Positions 54,414-62,760 of a DNA stretch of 64,000 nt are shown here, in pieces. The notes below the pieces were generated by a model. It was not told the DNA's origin, searched no databases, and saw only the letters and a program-made list of their open reading frames with translations. Each line of letters opens with the position of its first letter. Position 1 is the first letter of the stretch. A program made the translations under genes and the position numbers. The DNA comes from Sphingomonas kyeonggiensis (GTDB lineage: Bacteria; Pseudomonadota; Alphaproteobacteria; Sphingomonadales; Sphingomonadaceae): assembly GCF_014204495.1 (NCBI RefSeq), contig NZ_JACHLN010000001.1, forward strand, positions 248,001-312,000, written 5' to 3'.

Positions 54414-55076
54414 ATGGACGATCCCGAGCCCCCCGAGGACAGCAAGCTCACCCGCTCCAAGCAGCAATGGGCCGAACAGGGCAGGTTCCTGACCGGCGTT
54501 CACACAAGGGCCGAAGAGGAGCGGCTGCCGCCCGGCCAGCACCTGACAGTCAAATGGCCGGTGCTCGATCTCGGCCGCCAGCCCGACATCGCCCGCGAGC
54601 GCTGGAAGCTGGAAGTGACCGGCATGGTCGCCCGGCCGGTAACGCTCGACTGGGCGGGGCTCATGGCACTGCCGCAGACCCGACTGACCAGCGACATCCA
54701 CTGCGTCACCAGCTGGTCGCGCTACGACAATGACTGGCAGGGCGTGCTGACCCACGACCTGCTGGCGCATGTCGAGCCGCGTGACGAGGCGCAGGCGGTG
54801 ATGCTCCACGGCTATGATGGCTATACCACCAATGTGCTGCTCAGCGACTTCGCCGCTCCGCAAGCGATCGTCGCGCATGGCTGGGCCGGCCAGCCGCTGG
54901 CGCGCGATCATGGCGGGCCGGCACGGCTGGTGATCCCGCACCTCTATTTCTGGAAAAGCGCCAAGTGGATCCGCAAGATCGAGCTGATCGGCGCGGACAA
55001 GCCCGGCTTCTGGGAAGTGAATGGCTATCACATGCGCGGCGATCCCTGGACCGAGCAGCGCTACAGCCGGGATTAG
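54414..55076 (+). CDS. Sulfite-oxidase-like molybdopterin oxidoreductase
   Basis: 220 residues with the SUOX molybdenum-cofactor fold. The Mo-ligand Cys97 lies in SDIHCVTSWSRYDN. GYDGYTTNVLLSDF and HGGPARLVIPHLYFWKSAKWIRKIELI are typical cofactor-pocket segments. There is no signal peptide, haem domain or dimerisation domain, so it is a short cytosolic member unlike MsrP or periplasmic SorA. Substrate unknown. Confidence 0.9.
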   Translation: MDDPEPPEDSKLTRSKQQWAEQGRFLTGVHTRAEEERLPPGQHLTVKWPVLDLGRQPDIARERWKLEVTGMVARPVTLDWAGLMALPQTRLTSDIHCVTSWSRYDNDWQGVLTHDLLAHVEPRDEAQAVMLHGYDGYTTNVLLSDFAAPQAIVAHGWAGQPLARDHGGPARLVIPHLYFWKSAKWIRKIELIGADKPGFWEVNGYHMRGDPWTEQRYSRD

Positions 55077-55086
55077 CCGCGCAGGT

Positions 55087-55371
55087 TCACCGCTGCCTGT
55101 CGCCCAGCTCGTCGGCGATCTTCACGGGCTTGTCGCAGCCGTCTTCCATACGCTGCACGGCAAGGAACAGGCCGGCCTTTGGTTCCCGCCCGAGCGTGCC
55201 CGCACGCACCGGGTTACCGAAGGTGGGTATCGCGTAGCCCATGCGCGCATTCTGGCACTCGGCCTTGGGCGCGGCAGGCAAGGCAAGGTGCGACGCCGGA
55301 ACCGATACGGCCCGCTCGCCCGCGAAAGCGGGGACAGACGCGAGGGCCAGACCGAGAAGCACGATACGCAT
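55087..55371 (-). CDS. Exported hypothetical protein (94 aa)
   Basis: ATG 55371 is preceded by a near-perfect AAAGGAGGT. A signal peptide (MRIVLLGLALASVPAFAGE) precedes a mature part of about 77 residues with two Cys (ECQNARMGY and EDGCDKPVKIADELGDRQR). That spacing allows one disulfide. It is probably periplasmic. Family not recognised. It is convergent with the molybdoenzyme gene. Confidence 0.75.
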   Translation of the reverse strand: MRIVLLGLALASVPAFAGERAVSVPASHLALPAAPKAECQNARMGYAIPTFGNPVRAGTLGREPKAGLFLAVQRMEDGCDKPVKIADELGDRQR

Positions 55372-55448
55372 GGGCACCTCCTTTAGCTGGAGCCATGCTA
55401 GCAGGGTTGCCGCCACCCGGCGTACCGCGAGATATCACCGATCCGGTG

Positions 55449-56078
55449 CTATGCGTCGCGCAGCGCCACGGCACGGGCGACCACCGCCTCGAGCATCTCT
55501 GGGGTCAGCCGGCCGGTATTCTGGTTGTAGCGCGAGCAGTGATAGCTATCGAGCAGCAGCTGCCCGCGGTGCATGCGATGCTCGGCCCCATGCGCGAAGC
55601 GATGCTTGGGCAGCTTGCCGCCCATCGCCTTGACCGCCGACTGGTGCGCGACCTGGCCGAGCGCGATCACGATCGGCGCCTTGAGCTCGGCGGCCAGGAA
55701 TGGGCGGCAGGCATGGATCTCGGCCGGCTCGGGCTTGTTCTCGGGCGGCAGGCAGCGGACGGCGTTGAGGATCACCACGCCCCTGGGCTCGCCTGCCTCC
55801 GCCAGCCCGAACCTGGCGAGCGTCGCGAACAGCAAGTCACCCGAGGCATCGCCGGTAAAGGCGCGGCCGGTGCGGTTCGCGCCATGCTTGCCGGGGGCAA
55901 GGCCGACGATCGCGATCGGCGCATCGGGCTCGCCCAGCATCGGCACCGGCGCATTCCACCAGTCGGGATGGGCCGCACGCAGCTCGGTGCGAAGCGCGAC
56001 GAGGCGCGGACAGAGCGGGCAATCACGGCTTGGCTCGAGCATCCGCGCGCGATAGTCGCCGAAGCGTGCCGAGGACAA
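55449..56078 (-). CDS. Uracil-DNA glycosylase, family 5 (UDGb)
   Basis: Removes uracil, and in this family also hypoxanthine, from DNA. 209 residues. The iron-sulfur cysteines start with CPLCPRL near residue 20. The active-site motif is GLAPGKHGANRTGRAFTGD, where Ala instead of Asn marks family 5. LDSYHCSRYNQNTGRLT is the C-terminal motif. The start is TTG 56078; ATG 56042 would cut the conserved N-terminus. Its 5' end overlaps the divergent folK start. Confidence 0.9.
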   Translation of the reverse strand: MSSARFGDYRARMLEPSRDCPLCPRLVALRTELRAAHPDWWNAPVPMLGEPDAPIAIVGLAPGKHGANRTGRAFTGDASGDLLFATLARFGLAEAGEPRGVVILNAVRCLPPENKPEPAEIHACRPFLAAELKAPIVIALGQVAHQSAVKAMGGKLPKHRFAHGAEHRMHRGQLLLDSYHCSRYNQNTGRLTPEMLEAVVARAVALRDA

Positions 56079-56566
56079 GCTATGCCATCGCGATCGGATC
56101 GAACCGGCCGGGCCGCCATGGCGGGCCGCGGCGCGAAGTGCTGGCGGCGATCGCGGCGCTGGAGGGGGTCAGCGCGGTCTCGCCAATCCTCCTCACCCCG
56201 CCGCTCGGCCCGTCGAAGCGCCGCTTCGCCAATGCGGTGGCGCTGGTCGAGAGCGACGACGAGCCCCCCGCCCTTCTGCGGCGATTGAAGGCGATCGAGC
56301 GCAGCTTCGGCCGGCGACGCGGGCAGAACTGGGCGGCGCGGGTGATCGACCTGGACATCGTGCTCTGGTCGGGCGGCAGCTGGGGCGAACCGGGGCTCAC
56401 CGTGCCGCACCGCCTGTTCCGCACCCGCGGTTTCGTGCTGGCGCCGCTGCTGCGAGTGGCGCCGGAATGGCGCGATCCGATCACGGGCCTGAACATCCGG
56501 CAGCTTCACGCCCGGTTGACCCGCCGCAAGCCCGCATCTAGGGGCAGGGCCGGTGTGGGTCCGTAG
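56066..56566 (+). CDS. folK: 2-amino-4-hydroxy-6-hydroxymethyldihydropteridine diphosphokinase
   Basis: Transfers pyrophosphate from ATP to hydroxymethyldihydropterin in folate synthesis. About 166 residues from GTG 56066. TSYAIAIGSNRPG starts the fold. RRRGQNWAARVIDLDIVLW is the signature with the metal-binding Asp pair, and VPHRLFRTRGFVLAPL follows. The start overlaps the divergent glycosylase gene by 13 bases. The stop TAG lies inside tRNA-Lys. Confidence 0.92.
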   Translation: MPRTSYAIAIGSNRPGRHGGPRREVLAAIAALEGVSAVSPILLTPPLGPSKRRFANAVALVESDDEPPALLRRLKAIERSFGRRRGQNWAARVIDLDIVLWSGGSWGEPGLTVPHRLFRTRGFVLAPLLRVAPEWRDPITGLNIRQLHARLTRRKPASRGRAGVGP

Positions 56567-56632
56567 CTCAGTCGGTAGAGCAAGCGACTTTTAATCGAGA
56601 GGTCCCGGGTTCGAATCCCGGCGGACCCACCA
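56557..56632 (+). tRNA. tRNA-Lys (TTT)
   Basis: A 76-base tRNA, GGGTCCG acceptor strand to CGGACCC and ACCA. The D arm is canonical and the T loop is GTTCGAATC. The anticodon loop CTTTTAA gives TTT. The two outer pairs of the anticodon stem are A-G and G-A (AGCGA against TCGAG), so the stem is weak. The first ten bases are also the end of folK. It is the apparent integration site of the following element. Confidence 0.94.
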
Positions 56633-56692
56633 CCGGAAAGCCGCAGAAAACATGGGTTTTTCGCGCGTCCTCGGCCCCTCAGCCAAGGCGCG

Positions 56693-56725
56693 TTTTGACA
56701 TGCATTTTGACATGCATTTTGACAT
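56693..56725. repeat. 12-bp tandem repeats near the attachment site
   Basis: TTTTGACATGCA occurs exactly at 56693-56704 and 56705-56716 and as TTTTGACAT at 56717-56725. They lie 61 bases from the tRNA end, where recombinases of this type often have arm-type binding sites. Confidence 0.85.
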
Positions 56726-56762
56726 TCCCGATTCGTTCTGACGCAAATATTGCGCAGCGGCA

Positions 56763-56896
56763 TTGCGACTATCGTAGACAGAGTGTATCTAATCTCCGGC
56801 CGGCGCCAGTCGGCTCAGGGGGTCCGAACATGCCCATCCACGGGTCCTGAACATAACAGAGGGATATTCGTTAACCGGAGTGCCATTAATTTGGCA
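56763..56896 (+). promoter_or_regulatory. Promoter and dyad upstream of the Fic cassette
   Basis: TTGCGA (56763-56768), a 17-base spacer and TATCTA (56786-56791) form a fair sigma-70 promoter. A dyad, TGCCA, six bases, TGGCA (56881-56896), lies just before the ribosome binding site GGAGGTG of the small gene. Confidence 0.5.
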
Positions 56897-56916
56897 GTCC
56901 GAGGTGGAGGTGCGCC

Positions 56917-57114
56917 ATGCCGACTAATTTGGTAACTGATCAGAACCTGCTCGAGCGGCTAAATGCGGCTGCTCGCCGCGGCGTCTCGCTCCAGGAGCGC
57001 CGTCGGCAGCGCGTGTCGTTCGTATACGGAAACCTGCCCAAGGGCAGTGCCATGACGAAGATGCAGGTAGAGAAAGAGCTGGAACGAATCGATGACACGG
57101 AGGGGCGGCGCTAA
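56917..57114 (+). CDS. Small Fic-associated protein, candidate antitoxin
   Basis: 65 residues with a strong ribosome binding site (GGAGG, nine bases before ATG 56917). It is basic and helical (LNAAARRGVSLQERRRQRVSFVYGN). No canonical Fic-inhibitory S/T-xxx-E-G/N motif is evident. It precedes fic in the same reading frame, separated only by TAA and two codons. Position and size suggest a control protein; that is inference. Confidence 0.72.
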   Translation: MPTNLVTDQNLLERLNAAARRGVSLQERRRQRVSFVYGNLPKGSAMTKMQVEKELERIDDTEGRR

Positions 57115-57120
57115 GCGGCC

Positions 57121-57795
57121 TTGTTCGTCTTCGAACTCGTCGGGCGGGAGGATCATCCCGTTTACCAGAAGCTGGCGGTCGAAAACCTCGACCGCCAGTA
57201 TAGTTTCCTACAATCGATCGTGGAGGCCTCGCTGGGCCTCGGGCAGCCGATGCTTTCCATCGAGATCATCAAGGCGCTCAACTACCACGCGATATCATGC
57301 CTCCATTTCAGCCCAGGGGAGTTCCGGCCTTGCCCGGTGCGGGTTGGTCCCTACGAGCCACCACCGCACTTCCAAGTCCCCGCGCTCATGCAGATGTTCA
57401 CAAACCAGGTGAACCGCGCATGGGAAAGCGCCGACGCCGTAGAACTTGCCGCGTTCGTATTGTGGAAGCTCAACCATATTCACCCGTTCGTGAACGGAAA
57501 TGGTAGAACCGCCCGCGTAGCAGCGTACTTCGTGGTCTGTGTTAAGGCTGGCGGCTGGCTACCTGGCGAAAAGCTGCTGCCAGAAAGAATCCGTGAGCGC
57601 CGGACCGATTACGTCGCGGCGCTACAAGCGGCGGATACCACCGGCGACCTCAAGCCCTTGCACGCGCTCCTTTCTGAGCTTCTTGCTCAGCAAATGGAGG
57701 AGGCCGAGGCCAGCGCTGCAGCAGAGCTTCACGGGCCACCGCCACCGCCCGATGGGGCGGCCGAGCCCGCCAAAGGGAGCCTACCGCCGGCGTAG
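57121..57795 (+). CDS. Fic-domain protein (AMP-transferase family)
   Basis: 224 residues from TTG 57121. The Fic motif HPFVNGNGRTAR spans residues 121-132 with catalytic His121. GEFRPCPVRVGPYEPPPHFQVP matches the substrate flap side. Fic proteins transfer AMP or related groups to target proteins and often act as toxins. The C-terminal tail is Ala/Pro-rich (PPPPPDGAAEPAKG). No ATG or good ribosome binding site is present, so translation may be coupled to the small upstream gene. Confidence 0.87.
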   Translation: MFVFELVGREDHPVYQKLAVENLDRQYSFLQSIVEASLGLGQPMLSIEIIKALNYHAISCLHFSPGEFRPCPVRVGPYEPPPHFQVPALMQMFTNQVNRAWESADAVELAAFVLWKLNHIHPFVNGNGRTARVAAYFVVCVKAGGWLPGEKLLPERIRERRTDYVAALQAADTTGDLKPLHALLSELLAQQMEEAEASAAAELHGPPPPPDGAAEPAKGSLPPA

Positions 57796-57805
57796 TGCGC
57801 CAGCG

Positions 57806-59080
57806 CTACGGTTCTTGTTCCGCCGTACTTCCTCCGGTGATTTTCTCGATATGCGCGCGGCGCGTGACGGCGATCCGGCGCGCCTTCTCCTGGCTGGCTT
57901 TGTCGTAGATCTTCGTCGTTCTGATCTCGGAGTGCCCGGAGACCGCGCGCATGTCGGCCTCGCCCGAATCGCCGATCTCGGTCAGGCCGCCGTGCCTGAA
58001 GCTCGTGAAGCGCAGGTCGGCCGGCAGCCCGGCCTTGATGCGGATTTGGCGGTGAAGCTTCTGGACGTAGCCGAGCGAATAGGGCTTGCCGGTGCCTTCG
58101 TTGACGACGATCATCTGGGGCTCGCCCTCGGCGGCATCGGGCCGCCAGGTGCGCGCCAGTTCCTCCTCGAGCTCGGGATAGAGGGGGACGGCGTCGTCGC
58201 CCTCGCCATCGACCAGCGGTAGCATGATGCTCTTGCCAGTCTTCGACTGGACCACCCGGATCGAAACTCCCGGCTTATAGTCGGCCCACCAGAAGCCGCG
58301 AACCACGCGCCCATCAGGATCTGCGATCCCGAAAACGTCGAACACGCGCTGGCAGGTCTCGAAGCATAGCGCCGCGGCCGTCGCCATGGACTGTCGCCCC
58401 ATTGCGCGGGCCGTTTCGCGGTACAGGTCATATTCCGCGCGCGTCGCGGCGCGGTTGCCTTTTCCGTGCCCGCTGCTTGCGACGATGCCCATGCCCTTGA
58501 ACGGGTTCACCTTCACGCCGGTCAGCTTCGAATATCCGGGGCGGCTGGCGAGGCTCCAGACTAGCCGGCAAACCTGCATCATATAGGAGCCGGTGCGCTC
58601 GCCGTGCTTCGCGATCGCGTTCTTGTAGAGCTTGTCCGCGACCGGCCCATCGACCGCTCCCGCCTGTCGCTGACCGAAGGCGCCAATCTTCATCGCCATG
58701 GCCTCGACGAAGTCCATCTGCTTCCGGTAGCCGACGCGGGTCTGGTGGCGCTTCGAGGTGAAGCGGTCCTGCTTGCGATACCAGTCAAACAGCCAGGCGA
58801 CCGTGCCGTGCGTCAGCTCCTGCTGCTCGCCCAAGCGCCACGCCGAGAATGTCTCGTTCAGCACCCGGGCGCGGACGATCGCCTCCGGCAGGTCGGTGCC
58901 GAGTGCGGTGCTCTCCACCGGGCACGTCTTGCCGTTCCGCAGCGCTTTCCGGCGCACCAACTCATCCTTGGACGCGGCGAGCTTAGGGTCCGCCCAGGCG
59001 GGCCGGCACCAGAAATAGCCGGTCTTCCCACCGGCGAGGCGGCGCGGGTTCACATACGCGGGCAGCTTAGCGGAGGCCAT
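57806..59080 (-). CDS. int: Tyrosine recombinase (integrase)
   Basis: 424 residues from ATG 59080 (MASAKLP). Catalytic candidates: Arg245 (ETCQRVFDVFG), Lys near 280-283 (VQSKTGKSI), Arg362 (FTSFRHGGLTE), His383 (SGHSEIRTT) and Tyr392 (KIYDKASQ). The first His of the usual HxxR box is Thr here, a variation seen in some phage integrases. A core-binding domain occupies about residues 90-200. It points towards the tRNA-Lys end, and its start shares a base with the excisionase-like gene. Confidence 0.93.
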   Translation of the reverse strand: MASAKLPAYVNPRRLAGGKTGYFWCRPAWADPKLAASKDELVRRKALRNGKTCPVESTALGTDLPEAIVRARVLNETFSAWRLGEQQELTHGTVAWLFDWYRKQDRFTSKRHQTRVGYRKQMDFVEAMAMKIGAFGQRQAGAVDGPVADKLYKNAIAKHGERTGSYMMQVCRLVWSLASRPGYSKLTGVKVNPFKGMGIVASSGHGKGNRAATRAEYDLYRETARAMGRQSMATAAALCFETCQRVFDVFGIADPDGRVVRGFWWADYKPGVSIRVVQSKTGKSIMLPLVDGEGDDAVPLYPELEEELARTWRPDAAEGEPQMIVVNEGTGKPYSLGYVQKLHRQIRIKAGLPADLRFTSFRHGGLTEIGDSGEADMRAVSGHSEIRTTKIYDKASQEKARRIAVTRRAHIEKITGGSTAEQEP

Positions 59081-59322
59081 CAGTCGGGGAATTCCATGTC
59101 TTCGGCGACGCCGGCGAATTCGAGGTTGAGCGCCTCGTCCAGCTGGGCGCGCTGGGTGATCTTCGCGCCGTTCGGTCCGATGGCGCGGAAGCGCACGAGC
59201 CCGCGCCGCTCCCAATCCTTGAGCTTCGTCTCGGCCGCGCCGGTATAGGCGAGCGCCATCGGCCGGGTCAGGCCGGCGGGCGGGAACGGCAGGGTGTATT
59301 CGGAGCGTTCAGCGCCGGGCAT
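59080..59322 (-). CDS. Small helix-turn-helix protein, probable excisionase
   Basis: 80 residues from ATG 59322 (GAGAGG upstream; ATG 59334 also possible). AYTGAAETKLKDWERRGLVRFRAIGPNGAKIT is a MerR/AlpA-like winged helix. Directly before int with a one-base overlap, the position suits a recombination directionality factor. The acidic tail ends DMEFPD. Confidence 0.72.
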   Translation of the reverse strand: MPGAERSEYTLPFPPAGLTRPMALAYTGAAETKLKDWERRGLVRFRAIGPNGAKITQRAQLDEALNLEFAGVAEDMEFPD

Positions 59323-60190
59323 CGGCCTCTCCATGCTCTTCCGCGCCAGCAAGCGCGGCGAGCAGTTGTTCGACCAACGCTTCCTCATCCGGGCCACAGC
59401 CTCGCATCGGGCACACGGTGGTGTCCCAGCCATGCTCGCAGGCTACGCCGGACAGGATGCCGGAACGGGCCGATGCGATCTGTTTGGCCAATCCACGCAG
59501 TCTTGCCAGCTCGCCCAGCAGAGCGCCGACGTTGCCGGGTGAGGCTGCTGCGATCCACGGCGCGATGTTGTAGCCCTTCACATAGGGCGCGATCGCTATG
59601 GCCTGCCTTCCCATCCCATGACCATCGTCTCCGCAGACGGCCTCGGTCTTGACGCGCTGCTCACCAAAGGCGGGGCGGTCGACGACGAACAAATAGTCGC
59701 GGAAGTGGTCCGGCATCGCGGCCAGGGCGGCGGTCAGCAGCTCGATGCGAGCTGCAGGCTGCAGCGCTGCCCACGCAAGCACAGGCTGCATCGTCTCGGG
59801 ATCCCGGGGCATGCCACGCCAAGGCGTCTCCCCGAGCTTGCGAATGAGGGCTTCGAAGCGGCGACGAACCTCCGCAGGATCCTGATCCGGCCACCGTTCA
59901 GCGATCCACGCGTCAGAAATCGCTGGCGGGGCCGCCGGCGTGGCCGCGAGGGCGGCGCGGAAGTCAGCGACGTGCAACTCCATCAGCGGACCGTTGCCAG
60001 CGTCCGCGCGGTCGCCGTCGTCATAGTCGGCGATGAACCGCTCTGCCGCATCCCGGAGCGCATCCTCCCCCGGCTGCGCAGCTCGGAAGACGAGCGAGCC
60101 TTCGAACGATTCGCGCGACCACTTACGGATATGGTCACCAGCGAACGCGACGTAGATCGCGGCCGGCACCTGATGCTCGGGTGCAGTCAT
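59309..60190 (-). CDS. Phage-like hypothetical protein
   Basis: 293 residues from ATG 60190, coupled by ATGA to the DUF1643 gene. No domain is recognised. ISDAWIAERWPDQDPAEVRRRFEALIRKLG resembles linker segments in its phage neighbours. A C-terminal Cys cluster (GVACEHGWDTTVCPMRGCGPD) could bind metal. Overlaps the start of the excisionase-like gene. Confidence 0.68.
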   Translation of the reverse strand: MTAPEHQVPAAIYVAFAGDHIRKWSRESFEGSLVFRAAQPGEDALRDAAERFIADYDDGDRADAGNGPLMELHVADFRAALAATPAAPPAISDAWIAERWPDQDPAEVRRRFEALIRKLGETPWRGMPRDPETMQPVLAWAALQPAARIELLTAALAAMPDHFRDYLFVVDRPAFGEQRVKTEAVCGDDGHGMGRQAIAIAPYVKGYNIAPWIAAASPGNVGALLGELARLRGLAKQIASARSGILSGVACEHGWDTTVCPMRGCGPDEEALVEQLLAALAGAEEHGEADARR

Positions 60191-60711
60191 GCGAGGTCTC
60201 CAAACGGAATGAACGGCTGATCGCCGGGGATGTAGAGCGGGTGCTTGGGGTGTCCGGCCTTCGTCGTGCCGAGACAGACAAGGCGCGCGCCGTGCAGCTG
60301 CGCCATGCCCTGGACATAGACCGCGCGCGCCCGGTGCTCGCCGTGGACGCCCCAGGCGGCCATTATCGGCTTGCCAGTGGCGCTGGCCACCTTGAGCGCC
60401 CGGATCAGCCACATATCGTTGTCCGGGCCGACAGGATCCGGCGCCGCCTTCATTTTGTCCGGCGAACTCGTGCGGAAGGCGAACAGGTTGATGACGTTGA
60501 TGCCGCCGAAGCCGTCGCGCCGCGCGAACTCCATGCACCGCCCGATCGTGCGGTCATCCACCTCCGCGTCCGCGGTCGAGGGGTTCAGCATGATGATCGT
60601 CAGGCGCTGGGCAGCCGGGTCCCACTCGCGGGCCAACCAGTAGCGGTAGCGGCCGCACGGGGAGATTTCGGCATGCTTGGCGATGACGCCGCTGGTAAGG
60701 GCGAATGTCAT
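60187..60711 (-). CDS. DUF1643 family protein
   Basis: 174 residues. YRYWLAREWDPAAQRLTIIMLNPSTADAEVDDRTIGRCMEFARRDGFGGINVINLFAFR contains the DUF1643 hallmark (MLNPSTA, DDRTI, NLFAFR). The family is common in phages and plasmids and uncharacterised. Four-base overlaps link both neighbours. Confidence 0.9.
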   Translation of the reverse strand: MTFALTSGVIAKHAEISPCGRYRYWLAREWDPAAQRLTIIMLNPSTADAEVDDRTIGRCMEFARRDGFGGINVINLFAFRTSSPDKMKAAPDPVGPDNDMWLIRALKVASATGKPIMAAWGVHGEHRARAVYVQGMAQLHGARLVCLGTTKAGHPKHPLYIPGDQPFIPFGDLA

Positions 60712-61580
60712 GCGGCCACCTGCTCGGCAGGCTGGAGACGGCGCAGCGCGTTGCGGTAGCGGATGGCCGCTTCGAAATCCTCGGCCTTGACCGCGCGATC
60801 GCGCAGGCCCGTGAGCCGCTGGATGGCTTTGCGCAGCGGGATTTCCCGCCGCGGCATCTCGGCCGGATTGCCGTCGAACAGCTCACTGCTGGACAGCTGC
60901 CGAAGCTCGCTTCGCCCGGGCCCGAACCTGACCAGCCACATGCCATTGATGCCGCCATAGCAACGTCCGCGCCGGATCCTGCCGTCATAGTCCCTGAACA
61001 GCCGGTCCTCGCCGGTGACTATCAGCCGGCCGCCGCGATCGGTGAGCCGCCAGCTGCAGCCCTGCAACTGTTCGGTGGACGGCCATCCGCCAGGACCATC
61101 GGCATAGCGCCCCCCAAAATAGTCGGCCGGGTCCAAGCGACCGCGGTTCGGGGTGAAGTCGAAGCCGCGCTCGACCAGGGGCGCGGTCGCGCGCCGGATC
61201 GCCACTTCGTAGGCCTTGCCGATCAGGTAGGGCATCTTTTCGCGCTTGCCGAAGTCCCAACGGCCACCGTTGCGGTTCTCGGTCACCTGCTCCTGGAAGA
61301 ACTCGAAGCTGCAGCCGGTAGGCGTGCTTTCGGCCTTCACGAACAGCGTCCCTGCCGGCGTTGCCCGGGAGCCAAGTCGATGGGATTTGTTCAGCGACGG
61401 CCAGCGCTCAGCGATCCAAGGATCCTTGCCGAACGTGAAGCCGCACGCTTCGAGCGCGTGCATCAGGCGGTTGAAGGTCTCCCAGTCCTCCTCCTGCCAG
61501 CCCCAGTTCTCGCGCTGGCGTCCTGATTGGACGGACACGTGCAGGGTCGTGTCGTGGATGCGGAAGGTGCGGTTGTTCAT
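60708..61580 (-). CDS. Phage-like protein with UVR-like C-terminal motif
   Basis: 290 residues of unknown function. The last 50 (RKAIQRLTGLRDRAVKAEDFEAAIRYRNALRRLQ) look like the UVR helical hairpin that UvrB and UvrC use for contact, here probably a protein-binding module. The N-terminus has Trp-rich segments (NWGWQEEDWETFNRLMHAL). ATGA overlaps on both sides. Confidence 0.7.
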   Translation of the reverse strand: MNNRTFRIHDTTLHVSVQSGRQRENWGWQEEDWETFNRLMHALEACGFTFGKDPWIAERWPSLNKSHRLGSRATPAGTLFVKAESTPTGCSFEFFQEQVTENRNGGRWDFGKREKMPYLIGKAYEVAIRRATAPLVERGFDFTPNRGRLDPADYFGGRYADGPGGWPSTEQLQGCSWRLTDRGGRLIVTGEDRLFRDYDGRIRRGRCYGGINGMWLVRFGPGRSELRQLSSSELFDGNPAEMPRREIPLRKAIQRLTGLRDRAVKAEDFEAAIRYRNALRRLQPAEQVAA

Positions 61581-62167
61581 GATGGCAATCCCATCAGCAG
61601 CGCGTCGCGAGCTGCGTTCAAGTCAGCCATCGCTTGGCCGTCACCGTCCTGCCGGTCCGGGTGCAGCTTCATCGCGAGTGCGCGATGCGCCGCAATGACA
61701 TCTTCCCGGCCGAACGACCGGCCATCGATGCCCAGGACCTGAGCGGGCGTGCGTCCGTTGATGTCCGCGGGAGCGGGGAGCGCCACGAACCCCGTGAAGG
61801 TCTGCTGGACGATGCGCAGGCCCCCGTGCCGCGCCTCAGTTACGCGCGCCTCGAGAACGTGATGGATCGCCTGCAGGTTGTGCTGCAGTCGCGGATAGCG
61901 GTCGACGGCGATGCAGCGCTCCTTGCCGTCCCAGAGAAACCACACGGCGACGCCCGGGTCAGCCGGGTTCGACACACCCAAGGTGTAGTTGGACGAGATG
62001 ACGACGCTGCTGACGGCTTTGCCGGTCGCCTCGCCAAACCGGCGGAGCGAGTTCTGGACGTTCTTCAACGCCGCGGGCAGCTCCGTCTTGAACTGGCTCG
62101 CGACGCGGCGGCCGGCTTCGGTGCGCGGAAGCCCGAACGGCCAAGCGAGGGGAAAGGCGGTCGCCAT
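61577..62167 (-). CDS. Phage-encoded C-terminal J-domain protein
   Basis: 196 residues from ATG 62167, which shares a base with the upstream stop. The C-terminal J domain has AHRALAMKLHPDRQDGDG with the HPD triad. The N-terminal 110 residues are of unknown fold. It may recruit host DnaK for replication or assembly. Confidence 0.8.
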   Translation of the reverse strand: MATAFPLAWPFGLPRTEAGRRVASQFKTELPAALKNVQNSLRRFGEATGKAVSSVVISSNYTLGVSNPADPGVAVWFLWDGKERCIAVDRYPRLQHNLQAIHHVLEARVTEARHGGLRIVQQTFTGFVALPAPADINGRTPAQVLGIDGRSFGREDVIAAHRALAMKLHPDRQDGDGQAMADLNAARDALLMGLPS

Positions 62168-62760
62168 TATGCTGCCTCCGGCCAATATTCGAGCTCGCGC
62201 GACGGGAAGATGTTCGCCAGCTGAGAGAAGCGATCGAGCCACCGCTCTTTCGCCTCCATCGGGTCCCAGAACTTGAAGGAGATCGGCACGGCGTCGATGC
62301 CGGCGAGACAGGCCCATTCGCCCGCCTTCCCCGGCATCAGCTCACGCTGCTCCGCGGCGAGCATGGTCATATCGGCGCGCTTGACGAGCGGATCCGAACA
62401 GCTCTCGCCCAGCCCGAAGCGCTCAGCGATGACGCGTTCGATCTCGCCCTCGATGGCCTTGTAGGCCGGGAGCAGGGACTTCAGCGGCCGCGTGACGTCC
62501 CCGATGAAGCCTTCCGACGCGTCGTGCATCAGCGCGGCCAGGCGAAGCTCGTCCGGCACCAGATAGCTGGCGTGCCAGCAATGCTCCGCTACCGAGTAGA
62601 ACCGGCGGCACTGTCCAGCGAAACGACAGGTGTTGGCGAGGCCGTGCGCTATGTCGTCGAGCTGGAAGCGGGACCCGGCCGGGTCGGTCAGGTCGAAATA
62701 GTGGCCACTCTGGAGCAGGATCGTCGGCCCCTTCGCGGTCTTGATGCGAATGTCGGTCAT
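62167..62760 (-). CDS. HD-domain phosphohydrolase (5'-nucleotidase-like)
   Basis: 197 residues. YSVAEHCWHA and AALMHDASEGFIGDV supply the His and HD metal ligands of YfbR-like dNMP nucleotidases. LVKRADMTMLAAEQRELM supplies the second Asp. Phage members alter host nucleotide pools. One-base overlap with the next gene, four with the previous. Confidence 0.86.
   Translation of the reverse strand: MTDIRIKTAKGPTILLQSGHYFDLTDPAGSRFQLDDIAHGLANTCRFAGQCRRFYSVAEHCWHASYLVPDELRLAALMHDASEGFIGDVTRPLKSLLPAYKAIEGEIERVIAERFGLGESCSDPLVKRADMTMLAAEQRELMPGKAGEWACLAGIDAVPISFKFWDPMEAKERWLDRFSQLANIFPSRELEYWPEAA

Noticed and set aside
56693..56725. Tandem 12-bp repeats as a possible CRISPR array
   Set aside because: The repeats touch with no spacers and number fewer than three full copies; they fit recombinase arm sites better. 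No cas genes are present.
56506..56763. Minus-strand 85-codon ORF across tRNA-Lys
   Set aside because: It reads through the tRNA in antisense and its repeated ACQN residues are just the 12-bp repeats.
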